DNA of 64,000 nucleotides, taken from Gorsachius magnificus (taxonomy: Eukaryota > Chordata > Aves > Pelecaniformes > Ardeidae). The number at the start of each line of letters is the position of its first letter. Within the stretch, counting starts at the first letter, position 1. The stretch is from assembly GCA_034008185.1 (NCBI GenBank), contig CM067084.1, positions 66,746,612 through 66,810,611 on the forward strand, written 5' to 3'. Below the pieces are notes generated by a model that was given only the letters and a program-made list of their open reading frames with translations, was not told the origin of the DNA and made no database searches. Positions 26,498 to 36,286 of this stretch are shown here, piece by piece. Position numbers and translations under genes: made by a program.

Positions 26498-26549
26498 GGG
26501 AGGGGAGGCAGGGGCTGCGTGGGGTGGAGGCGGCGGGGGGGGGGGGGGG
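26498..26549 (+). repeat. G-run cluster with G15 homopolymer; G-quadruplex candidate
   Basis: Successive G runs at 26498-26500, 26502-26505, 26511-26514 and 26521-26524 are followed by an uninterrupted run of 15 G at 26535-26549. Loops between the first four runs are 1 to 6 bases, which satisfies the usual G-quadruplex pattern. Exact homopolymer length may be unreliable in an assembly. Confidence 0.7.
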
Positions 26550-28339
26550 ACACCGACTCAAAAGACCTGCACCCCGATAGCACCGCAGCTGGGAAGCCTA
26601 TCCTTGCCCTGGGTGATAGTGCCAGGCGTTATCGATGCACAGCCATCCCTTCACCCCGCCTGCCCTCCCCGCGCCCCCGACGTGCCTGTTGTGATCGGGG
26701 GAACAATGGCAGCAGCAGAGTGCCCGGCACAAAGACAACAGCTGCACTCCCGGGTCGGGCTTTGCAGCCTCCTCGCACAATGGTGATGTGTAACCCCATC
26801 CCGCTGCCCTCCTTGGAATAATTTATTTATAGATGCGATATCTCTTTCTCTGGCCTATTTAAGAATGTCTTTTCATAAATGCATGGAAATTGAAATTACG
26901 CTCTGCTTTTTCCCCAAAAGATTAAGGTATCTGCTCTCTACAGATAAATAGCGTAATTTTGGAGGGGAAGAGGGAGCAAAGCCATTGGAACATATGTAAT
27001 AAGAGATGGGGAGAAGTTGATTCATTGTGATGTGTGCATTTGTTTTATTTAATTAAATGTATTTCATTATTAGTGTCTTTGTCATAATGGGCACATGCTT
27101 AAAAATAGGAAAGAAATACTGAAGTAAGGAAAAAAAGCCCTCCTAGGCAATGAATGCCAGCCTTTCCTTTGCAGGAGAGGACTGGCTGCCTCGTTGGTAA
27201 TAAAACCTCTTTCACCCGAACAAACTGTAAGCGTGAGCATCTGTTCAGCATGGAGAATTTCTACCATCCAGGAGACCGTGAGTCATCTCTCACATGAAAA
27301 TATGGTCAGTTCAGCCCACCGCTTGCTTCTCTTAAATACGGCATCTGCAGCTTACATATTGTCCGAATGTGGACTTTAACAGAAGATCAGAAGTAAGGGC
27401 ATCACCTAGCTCCCTAAAAAGAACTAAAATCAGTAAAAGTATTTCTTCTGGTAACTTCTTGATGCCAGTAGTTTCAATACCCCTTTTGTATTTTTTAACT
27501 TTAGCTCATAATTAAAATTAGTTTAGGTTTTTCTTTACTTTTACTACAACTAAGTTTAATTGTGTTTGTCTAAATCCTGCTCTCTGAATGCAGAAAACTG
27601 GTAGCTTAGTGACAGCGCTTTCCTGTGTTAAACTAGTTGGTTTAGGGATCGTGAGCCTGGAGCACTTCATCCATGCACGTGTGGGGTGCTAGTGAAGACG
27701 TCTGCCTAAGGAAAGCGTGAGAAGATAGCCTCCAAATAGGAGAAAAGCTCTGGTGCTGCTAAACACTCTCCAAACACCTCCATCACATTTAACAACCAGC
27801 TGAAAGCTCCTGTATGCCCCTGGGATGCAAAACATGCTTTACCAGTCACTCTGGAAGAAAAAGGATATTTTTTTTTTTTTTCCCTTTTTTAATGAGCAAA
27901 CACCATATATAACATTATCAGCGGTTCTGTTTAGAGCGTGCTGGAAAAATGCACGGGCTCTTTATGTCGCCCCCTCTTCCATCCCCTGCAGCCCACAGGA
28001 AAAGCCTCATGACCGGCAGCTGGTTGGCTGCCCTATTATCTGAGCCTGCGTCCAGGCTGGCTAATTACAGCCACTGATTACTAAACACTGAGCAGCACCG
28101 TCACCTGCCTTAGCCTGACAGGATTATACCATCTGTGCCACATGGCCAGGGTATGGAAAGCTGGTGAAAGGTCACCAAAAGGGGCAAATAGCCCTTAATG
28201 GGAGGTAAATGTATGTTTACAGACGTGACAGCTGACTGTCGCTAGGGTATACACACGTATTCACAGCTGAAGATACCTCCCAAGGAAAAATACGGGGCAT
28301 AGGAAGAGTGACTTTGTTAGACAGTTGGGTTTTTTCTAC
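26550..28339. other. Mixed stretch flanking the GC-rich core; possible conserved non-coding DNA
   Basis: 26550-26800 remains GC-rich with several CpGs. From about 26810 composition shifts abruptly to AT-rich, low-repeat sequence (26810-27080). The part 27990-28300 contains GGCTAATTACAGCC and TGATTACTAAACA words and no repeats. These textures are common in developmental enhancers, but this is inference. A T run lies near 27850. Confidence 0.3.
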
Positions 28340-28800
28340 CCCAAATATAGGTGTCGTCCCTGGAATATGCTGCGGTCAGGCAGACCGGGGTAACGCAAGG
28401 CCAGACATTTTCCCTCCCTGCCTCCGCAGACCTCGTCAGCGCAGCAGCAGCGCAACTAAACCCTTTGTTGGAAGGGACGTAGTGAAACTGCTGCCAACCT
28501 TTGGGCAGGCAAACCCCTCTCCTTTAGAGGAACCGGTTGGGTCTGTTCGCTTTGTGCTTGCGAAGGTACCGCAATTAACTCAGCTAGGTGATTGGGGACC
28601 GGGCCTGTTCCACAGGGCAGGCGGCGGCGCAGGACCCGCAAGCCGGGGTGCCCCCTGCAGCACCCTGCTCCCCCGGCCCGCGGCGCCTGCGGTAACGCCG
28701 CTCCTTCCCGCCCCTCTTCCTCAGCAGCTCCGCCGCACTCGTGCCTGCCCTCTGCTCCACCCAAGCCTCTCTCATGGCTCCTGATTTTCGTCTCCTCCTC
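28340..28800. promoter_or_regulatory. Small CpG-island-like block
   Basis: By eye there are roughly 30 CpG dinucleotides in about 420 bases, far denser than anywhere else in the window. The strongest core is 28618-28745, with GGCGGCGGCGCAGG, GGCCCGCGGCGCC and repeated CCGC words. GC content is high throughout. In birds such blocks often mark promoters. Open frames cross it on both strands (28308-28784 plus, 28456-28881 minus) but show no domain and are expected in GC-rich DNA. No clear TATA box or splice donor fixes a transcript direction. Confidence 0.4.
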
Positions 28801-29369
28801 ACTTTTCCCATGTGTGTGGGACGGTGTGGCCCTGTCACGGAAAACATCACGTCTTTCCCCTTGTTTGCTTTGCGTCCCCATGTATTTAAGTTTTGACTCT
28901 CCAAAGGGAATTATGCAACTTCTTCTCCGTACCTGGGCTGAGCCCTACTGAGGTCAGAGAGGCAGAGCATTTATTCGCTGTCTTGTGGGATCATCCCAGA
29001 TCAAATCTGACCCATCCAACACCTTGTTGGCTTGGGAAGTTCCTATTGCTTACAGCAGTCTCTGGGTCATTGTGTAGGCCATATACACCCAAGAGCATCC
29101 ATAGAGTGGCCTAACTCTGACAGTACCTACTCTACATACCCCTGGGTCCCCCTGGCGTGACTTAGGACACTTGTGCGCTCCCCTCCCCACTTGCTGCCCT
29201 ATGCGTGGATTTTTCAAAGCCTCCAGGACATGAACTTGGGTATACAGCTCTCACTGAAAATTAAGAAGGCCTGAGCTGTCACCCCAGGAGCTGGCATGCC
29301 ACTTGGTCCTCCTGGGAGGAGACCTGCATCCTCATGTTTGTGTGGAAGACTACAGATGGCACCACAATG
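28801..29369. other. Unique sequence, no gene recognised
   Basis: Sequence between the CpG-rich block and the minisatellite. No motif, repeat or exon recognised. Confidence 0.35.
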
Positions 29370-29493
29370 TTGCCAAGGTCTTCTTCCATGCGTCCCCGAA
29401 CTGGTTTGTTGCCAAGGTCTTCTGCCATGGGTCTCTGAATGGGTTTGTTGCCAGGGTCTTCTGCTATGGGTCCCTGAACGGGTTTTTTGCCAA
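29370..29493 (+). repeat. 39-bp minisatellite, three full copies plus a partial one
   Basis: A unit starting TTGCCAAGGTCTTCT repeats exactly every 39 bases at 29370, 29409 and 29448, with a partial fourth copy (TTGCCAA) at 29487. Copies differ by several substitutions each. Because 39 is a multiple of three, every frame through it stays in phase and gives a 13-residue peptide repeat, for example QTHSETHGRRPWQ on the minus strand (inside the open frame 29214-29510). That explains why overlapping open frames occur here. A real coding repeat is unlikely. Confidence 0.9.
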
Positions 29494-30939
29494 TCGTGTT
29501 TCACTGCCACTGCCAGTCAGTGCTGTATTAAAGTTAATAGACTGAAGGAAGCTGAAAGCAAGGAGAACTGCCTGGCATGACATGTCTGCAAGATGGTAAG
29601 GGTAAGCTATCACGGTGCCTCTGTTCCCTCCTGAGCATGTCCAGGGATGCTCATGCGAGAGGGTGGTGAGACAGTCTGGCGTGGTCACAGGGTTGTCAGT
29701 CTCCTTTCATCAGCCACACAGTGGAGACCACCACCACCTGCTAGGGCCACTCCACCAGGCTTAGACTGTGGTCTGGTGGCAGTGGTGGTTTCTGGGTAGG
29801 TCCCCAAACTGTGCTCCCCTCTGTGTGGTTCTGTCATTGACCCCCAGGTAGGGAACATCCTGCTCCTCACTGTATTCTGGCTGAAATATGCAGAATTTTC
29901 AGCCAGAACAGCAAGCAGTCTGTGCAACTAGGGGATGATTTATTTCAGCTAAGTCACGGTGTCGCACACTCACCACCTTGCTTTTATTCTCCTTCCTTGG
30001 ATTTCTTATCTAAACTTTCTCTTTTGCTGGCAGATGTGTATTATGTTTCTCCGGTTGTGTTCAATTTGTCTGGTCATTATTTACCAGGTATTTTAGTATG
30101 TGAATGCAAGATAGATGTTTTACTGAAAAAAGATGACTAGAAATAGCCTTGCATGCATCAAATCGCAGTTTAAAGAAAAACACATGAATCCCCAAAAGGT
30201 GCATATATAAGCCATAACTGAAGCAGTCTTGCTTTTAATGATGAGTGTAATCTTCTCAGAAGCCAAAAAATAATTTATTTCATGTCAAATAGGTGACCAA
30301 CATTTGACAGTCACTGAGTACAGGGATTTTTCAAAAAAGGTATGAAATCAAAGTGTCTAATATTCTGAGCTCTCATGTCTGACCTATCTGACCGATGTGC
30401 TTTCCTAACAGTTGCTCTGATTTTTTTTTTCTGTTGGGTCCTTTAAAATTGATCTCAGGAGCCGGCACATTCAAAAAGCCACTGCACATGCACATATGTG
30501 TATGTAAGCGCATTCACCAATGAAGTCAGCCAGTGACGTGATGTGGGCAGCATCGCCATTGCAGGTCGGGGCTGGGATATTGGAGCAGATGTACGTGGTG
30601 ACAATCCAGAGGACTGGGAGGAGAGGAACAAGGTGAAATTCAGTGCTACAAAGCACATGCATTCTTTCAACCAAAGCTGAGAATTTCTGCTGGAAACTGA
30701 AAAGGAGCAAAACTGGGATGTGCTGGTAGATGGCAGTCATCAGGATGTAGCTACTGGTGGGATGTAGTTGTGGAAGTCACAGGCTGATTCTAAGACACGC
30801 TGTCTCCAGAACAGGTAGAGAAGCGTTTGCAACTCCTTTAGTTGCCACCAGTTACCATTTCACCACCTGAGCCTCCTCTGGGCGAAGGCCCGCGGGCCTG
30901 GTGCTGCAGACAAGCCCGGTCCGCCATGTTCGGAGCAGA
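29494..30939. other. Unique sequence, no gene recognised
   Basis: No supported gene or known repeat. Several short open frames overlap on the minus strand between 30455 and 30740 without recognisable motifs. Confidence 0.35.
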
Positions 30940-31360
30940 TAAGCGCAAGCTGGAGCAGGTATGGAAAGCAGTTCCTCGGATGAGCAGGGGACCTGGCAGC
31001 TTAATTTGAGAGAGACAGCTTAGGGAGTGTAGCTCATTTAGCTCCTCAAGACAAATGCCGAGAGAGAAAAAAATGTGATTGCTCTCTCTAAATTTATCAG
31101 CGGAGGCAAATGCCAGAGAGGGAGAGGAACTATTTAAGGTGAAGGACAATGTTGGCATAAGAACAAATGAGTGTAATCTGGCTATGAATAAATTTAGGCT
31201 GAAAATTAGAAAATGGTTTCTAACTATCAGAGGAGTGAGTTCTCAGCTTTTTAATAGGAACTTGAGAAACCCAATTCCTATTCAGTCCAATTTGATAAGA
31301 TTATTAAAAAGCTGCCTGTGATAGGAGGGGACTAGCTTAGAAGGTCTTCTCCGTCCCTGG
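30940..31360 (+). mobile_element. Old CR1-like LINE, 3' coding end
   Basis: Forward-strand remnant of the C-terminal end of a CR1-like ORF2 and its 3' tail. From about 30950 the decayed translation passes a GAGCAGGTATGG block (position of the usual Q-V-Q/W-K motif), then an E-R-Q-L-R-E-C-S-like stretch near 31012. It then enters an 80-codon open frame (31079-31321) reading EELFKVKDNVGIRTN and KFRLKIRKWFLTIRGV. The latter aligns with [21 protein letters not shown] of the younger CR1 at 62880-63266 on the other strand. The sequence after 31320 resembles the LINE 3' terminal block (GACTAGCTTAGAAGGTCTTC). The surviving frame is accidental and the element is dead. The exact subfamily is uncertain. 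Confidence 0.75.
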
Positions 31361-33179
31361 GCACTGATGGATGCAGGTTGACTCAATGGGAATCCTGCCT
31401 CGAATATTCATTGTATGAATATTCTCCATTATATGAAGAAGTTTCAAAAGTCAGGACTCAAATTGCCGAGGGAGTATCCCAAATTTTTGATTCTTCGGAC
31501 TTTAATCTCTCTCCCTCTGCCTCTTCTATGCACCTGTGAAATACGGAGGATAATTCCACCGCTCCTTCCCATTTAATCACACTGGGGTATTGTGAAAACA
31601 CCCTCACTGTGGTATTATGAAAATGTAATATTTACTGTTTGTGTAGCACTCAGGAGTGCTGTGAGGATGAGTACCAAAGGAAAAAAAGCTGTGCTGAAAC
31701 TAATAATTTTGGCTGCACAGCTACGTTTGAATTACATGTAGTAAATCATGCCTAGGGCAACACACTGAGTGAGAAGAAAATAAATTATTGAATAGCTGCT
31801 CATTAAGTGAACGCCATCTATTCCGTGAACTGAATGAGGCAGGGTCCCATGGAAAATACGCATGTGATTCTGTAATTGAAGATTAAAAGAGGGCTGAATT
31901 GAGGTTGCACAAGCCTTTCCCAATGCCTTTCCAGCATCAAGGATCTAGGATTTATTTTTATTTTAAGTGCAGCTGACCAATTAGCTATTTGCATCTGCAC
32001 GCAGCCCGGCCTGCACCCGATTTACAACCAGGGGGGACCTCGTTCATGTGTGGCGCAGGGGTGGTTGTCAGACTGCACAGGTTCTGGCACAGTTATTCTC
32101 CCAGAAGATGGGAAGGGCTGCCTGTGCATATCTGAATAACCCCCCGCCCTCCTATCTCTCCAGCCTGCGTGCGGGGAGATGCTCTGCAGCACACCATGTG
32201 AATAACCCCCACAGTTCTCTGCCTTTGGCGCAAGCAGCCAGAGAAGAATGGGAGAGTTGCACCAGCTCACCCACAATCAGCCTCTCAGAGCCAGGCAGAG
32301 AATAGCATTCTGTCTTGCTGAGAAACTGGAAATTTATTTCATCCCAGCTTGGTACTAAACCCGTCTCTAGAAATTCTCTATAAATGCAAGTTGGAGGAGT
32401 GATTAAAATGTTGATTGTTGAGTCAAAAAGCTTGGGTAGCCCAGGCAAACTACCTTCCCTGTGAATTTGGAGGTGTAGGTAGATTTGGGTGTGAAGCTGA
32501 GGGTTTAGGTGTGAAGCTCAGGCTTTGGGTGCCATCCTGGGACCACCACACAGGCTTCCCAGGTAGAGCGGGTACGGTCCCAGGAATCCGTGCCCACTTC
32601 AAACCTTGCACTTTTCCTGAAAGCAAGCGTTTGGAACAAAACCTGACGATACCAATGAGGCAGCAAACACTTTTGTCGGTATTTTTCAAGCTAGTTGCAG
32701 AACTATGGGCTGTACGCTGAAGCGGGTGTGAACAGAGCAGCACAGTTAACGTGAGTGATGACTGGGCCGGGAAGAGCTGTAGTGGCCTGCAAGAACTCAC
32801 CCCTGGCCACATCAAAACCCAATACCAATACCTATAGCTTTATCCTAGCTGGAGTGTTTGGTATGCCACTACCAAATGCTGCGAACACAAAATCTTGCTA
32901 TTTTAAGAGGACAAACTTCCAGCATGTTTTCTAGCGAATTTGAGTCCCTCTTTTTCTTGGCACCCAACTTTTCCCTCAGCTGAGGACTGATTGCCAGAGT
33001 GGGGATGCTCAGCTCTTTCTGAACCCCCTGCATTTTCAAAGCAGGCACTAACGAAGCAAGCAAAAGCCTTGGCCAGTTCTGAAAATCTTGACTCACACTC
33101 TTCAAAGGTTATCCAAGAAGCATATATTTTTCAGCCTTGGGAAACAAGAATTATTTATAGGCTCACCCAGAATACCTGG
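31361..33179. other. Unique sequence, no gene recognised
   Basis: Includes a moderately GC-rich part (32000-32820) with open frames overlapping on both strands (32152-32448 minus, 32450-32815 minus, 32415-32720 plus). None is recognisable. A near-repeat occurs at 32475-32535, where GGTGTAGGTAGATTTGGGT is followed by two related AGGTGTGAAGCT-type segments. Confidence 0.35.
33175..33179 (+). repeat. Target-site duplication, left copy (CCTGG)
   Basis: CCTGG directly precedes the LTR and is repeated exactly after it at 33735-33739. A 5-bp duplication fits ERVL-type integration. Confidence 0.8.
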
Positions 33180-33734
33180 TGTCCTGGTTTCGGCTGGGAT
33201 AGAGTTAATTTTCTTCACAGAAGCTAGCATAGTGCTGTGCTTTGGATTTAGTACTAGAAGAATGTTGATAACACTCTGATGTTTTTAGTTGTTGCCAAGC
33301 AGTGCTCAGACTGCTCAAGGACTTTTTGAGCTTCTCCTGTTCGGCCAGGTGCATAACAAGCTGGGAGTACAGCACAGCTAGGACCCAAACTGTCCAAAGA
33401 GCTATTCCATACCATAGAACGTCATGCTCGGGGGGGGTTGGTGGGTCGGTTGGTCGCTCAGGTACTGATCGCTGCTCGGGACGGGCTGGGCATCGGTCGG
33501 CGGGTGGTGAGCAATTGCATTGTGCATCATTCGTTTTGTATATTCTGTATATTTTGTTATCATTCTCATTATTACTATTATTATAATTTTCTCTTATTAA
33601 ACTGTCTTTATCTCAGCCCTCGGCTCTACCCTTTTTCCCCTTCCCGATTCTCTCCCCCATCCCACTGAGGGAGGGGGGGGGAGCGAGCGAGTGGCTGCGT
33701 GGTGCTTAGTTGCCAGCCGGGTTAAACCACGACA
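33180..33734 (+). mobile_element. Solo LTR of an avian endogenous retrovirus (ERVL-type), 555 bp
   Basis: The element begins TGTCCTGGTTTCGGCT and ends GGTTAAACCACGACA, so it has the TG...CA ends of an LTR. The two ends form a short imperfect inverted repeat (TGTC-TGGTTT against its complement). It is bounded by an exact 5-bp duplication, CCTGG. An ATTAAA polyadenylation hexamer at 33596-33601 lies about 130 bp before the end, followed by pyrimidine-rich sequence, which sets the R/U5 side. The G-rich part at 33428-33505 and the TA-rich stretch at about 33537-33560 would fall in U3/R. No gag, pol or env sequence lies next to it, so this is a solo LTR left by recombination between the two LTRs of a provirus. 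The plus orientation is set by the polyadenylation signal. The class assignment rests on the 5-bp duplication and on familiarity with the LTR start. Open frames inside it are incidental. Confidence 0.88.
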
Positions 33735-33739
33735 CCTGG
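33735..33739 (+). repeat. Target-site duplication, right copy (CCTGG)
   Basis: Exact copy of the five bases at 33175-33179, immediately after the LTR end. The lack of mismatches suggests a not very old insertion, although five bases carry little weight. Confidence 0.8.
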
Positions 33740-36202
33740 CTGGATATTTTTTATGTGAGTTGGTGCAAAGGAGTCTGGTGTGACTGTACGTACCATACAA
33801 AGGCAGACACACCCCATATTTAAAATATTCCTGTTTTACGGTAGTCAATCACATCTCCAAGTTTGTCTGTTGTAGTATGCATGCCTCTAATTATGTGCTG
33901 ATGGCACATTCTTACTAACCGAAAATATTACCAAAAAATACAGAGCTATCTCTAGATGGAGACCTTGTTTTTGACAGCAATGTTTACTATTGAATCACAA
34001 CCCACAGAAAACAGTATTTGCACAAGAACGCCTAATGCAGAAGGAGTGTGCTGACACTACTTTTGCACAGGAAGAGGGAAGGAAGAAAAACATATTTATC
34101 TCAGTAGTGGTTAAACGATAGTGCAAACCAGTAATTATGTGTAAATTATGACCTTGCCCCCTTGCAGTCAGCTCCTCAGTAAACATGACTGCATTTAATT
34201 TCCGTCCCCTCAGCAATAAACATCACTGTTTTGAGAGCAAGTTCAAAGCTGCTTTTCAGATTTTTTTTAAATGAAAACTTGTGTTTTTAGAGATCAAAAC
34301 CTTAAATGAAATGCTGGGCTTTTTCAGATTTTGGAGATTTTTACTGAAACATAAAACTGGTGGTAAAATATTAGCTTTTATAAATTCTGCTCTCTTCCTT
34401 TAAGCTTTTCTATCACCAAGAGGCATTACATACAAGTTTAAATGTTAGAGTTTTTTAAACATACATATTTTTCATTTTCATTTACCATTCTGTAACATTT
34501 CCAAAGCTGGAGAGATGTTGAAAAGTTGCAGAAAATAAAGTGATGAAAGAACCCCCTGACTAGGATATCATGTAATGTACACAGAAAAGCAAACCACAGG
34601 AAGAACATGGGAGAAAAATGGGAAGGAAGCACACAAAATGACATTTTTGGAAATACAGGTTAAGAGCACATTTTTTAAAATAATAGGGAATCTCACTGAA
34701 GTGGAAGTGAGTTAATTAATGGGACTTATTTCAACTTTCGAACATTTCTAATTTTTCCATTTATTTAAACAATAACAGGCAAATAAGAACTGAGCCTCAG
34801 CGCTTACACATTATCATGCGTTTCAGGGTGACAAGCTGTAGCTACAGACAATTAAGTGCTATCAGTTGCTGAGGTGGGATCCATTATTTCCTACCTTAAG
34901 CTGTCCTGTAAATTTGCTCTGCACCGTTAAGCAGATATCAAGTTCCGCCTAGAGATAGAAACACTGCTGATGAGCAAAGGGGATCTTAATAGCTAAGTTT
35001 GTTGATGCTTATATTAAACTTTAGAAACATTTTGAATAAAAGACAGAAATCATTCATCCATGAACAATCTTCACATTTCATTTCTTCAGCATATCCCCTC
35101 TAACGTTTTCATGAAGCAGAAATGTGGTCTTGGCTTCAATTCCCTGGCTCGGGTTAGTGCAGAGCATATTTTGATGCAGAATTACCTGGAGCTAATCCCC
35201 TGGCACTGGGCAAGCCTAAGAGTGATTGTGGTGCCTCTGTGGGGAACGCATGTGCCTTGGTGTCTGTACCTGCACCGTGCTCTCCCGAGGTTTCTAGTGG
35301 CATGTCCCATGGTGGCTGGAGGAGCTCCCGCCTGACCCACCACGTTAATTCTTCCCAGGAAACTCCTCTAGGATCTCTCCTGGGGCTCAGCGTGCACCGC
35401 AGCGGCACAGGGACATGCCGGAGGATGCAGGGCCACATTCCCATGGAGCTACTCCCCATCCACATAGGCAATGACTGCAGCTAGATGCAGTGTAACCCCC
35501 CATCCCACCGGGCAACGTGAGTCAACAGCTCCACCACAGCAGGGTTGGAGGCTTCTGTGGGTAGATGGGATTTAAATAATTGGCAGGGGCGGGAATGACA
35601 CCTGAGTTAACCTGATTAAAGAGGAATTCTAGCTTGACGCCATGTGGATGAAATGCTGCTCACTGGTGTTTCTCTGCTGGAATCAGAAATGGGTTTGCTC
35701 CTGTGACCTACCTGGAGTTTGAACACACTTTTTCCCACTAAGACACACCTTTAAAAGCTTTGCAAATATCAGCAAGCTCAGTTTCACAATGGGAGTTTCT
35801 GCTGGCAGCCAGGCTGCATCATCAATTTTTGGATGAGGAAATTAGGCAGGATTGGCAACTGGCTCCAGGCCACATTGCCATGTCTGCGTGGCACCAGGAA
35901 GCGCAGTAGAAAGATACTGGGGCCAGCACGGATTTATATCAGAATGGGGCTCCACCCTGGCTAATTAATCTGCTGGGGAGCAAGGTCTATCCAGCAGGGC
36001 AGAGAGCTCTGCTAATGCAATCCTGCCTCCAGACGCCTGCTGTGGGGATCCCATGGCTGGTCTGCAAAGCGCTTCACATCCCCACAGACCCTTCTCAGCC
36101 TCCAAGGACTTCATGAGGAGTCAAGTATATTTTGTGGTGTGAGGATAACATTTCTGAGGACAGGTTCCCTGCAGCTGGGCTCAGAGCTGGGAGTTCAGGG
36201 CT
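33740..36202. other. Unique sequence, no gene recognised
   Basis: AT-rich up to about 35050, then of mixed composition. Open frames overlap on both strands at 35060-35484. The part 35560-36080 is repeat-free and has the texture of conserved non-coding sequence, without direct proof. No exon recognised. Confidence 0.35.
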
Positions 36203-36286
36203 CTTTTATTTATTTTTTTAGAATTTTAATTTTAATTTTAAATTTTATATTTTTATTTTTTATTGAGCAACAACAACAACAAAAAA
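36203..36286. repeat. AT-rich low-complexity tract with (CAA)n
   Basis: A run of T-rich and TTTTAA-type words is followed by about four CAA units and an A run. Simple sequence. A LINE tail was considered, but no LINE body adjoins it. Confidence 0.75.

Noticed and set aside
28308..28784. 158-codon plus-strand frame across the CpG-rich block
   Set aside because: Pro/Arg/Ala-rich translation typical of CpG-rich DNA, with an overlapping frame of similar length on the other strand.
29214..29510. Frame encoding a repeated QTHSETHGRRPWQ-like peptide, considered as a repeat protein
   Set aside because: It is fully explained by the 39-bp minisatellite period being divisible by three.
33302..33668. 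Open frames inside the solo LTR, considered as retroviral protein remnants
   Set aside because: They lie entirely within the LTR, which is non-coding in this type of element. No gag, pol or env blocks are present.
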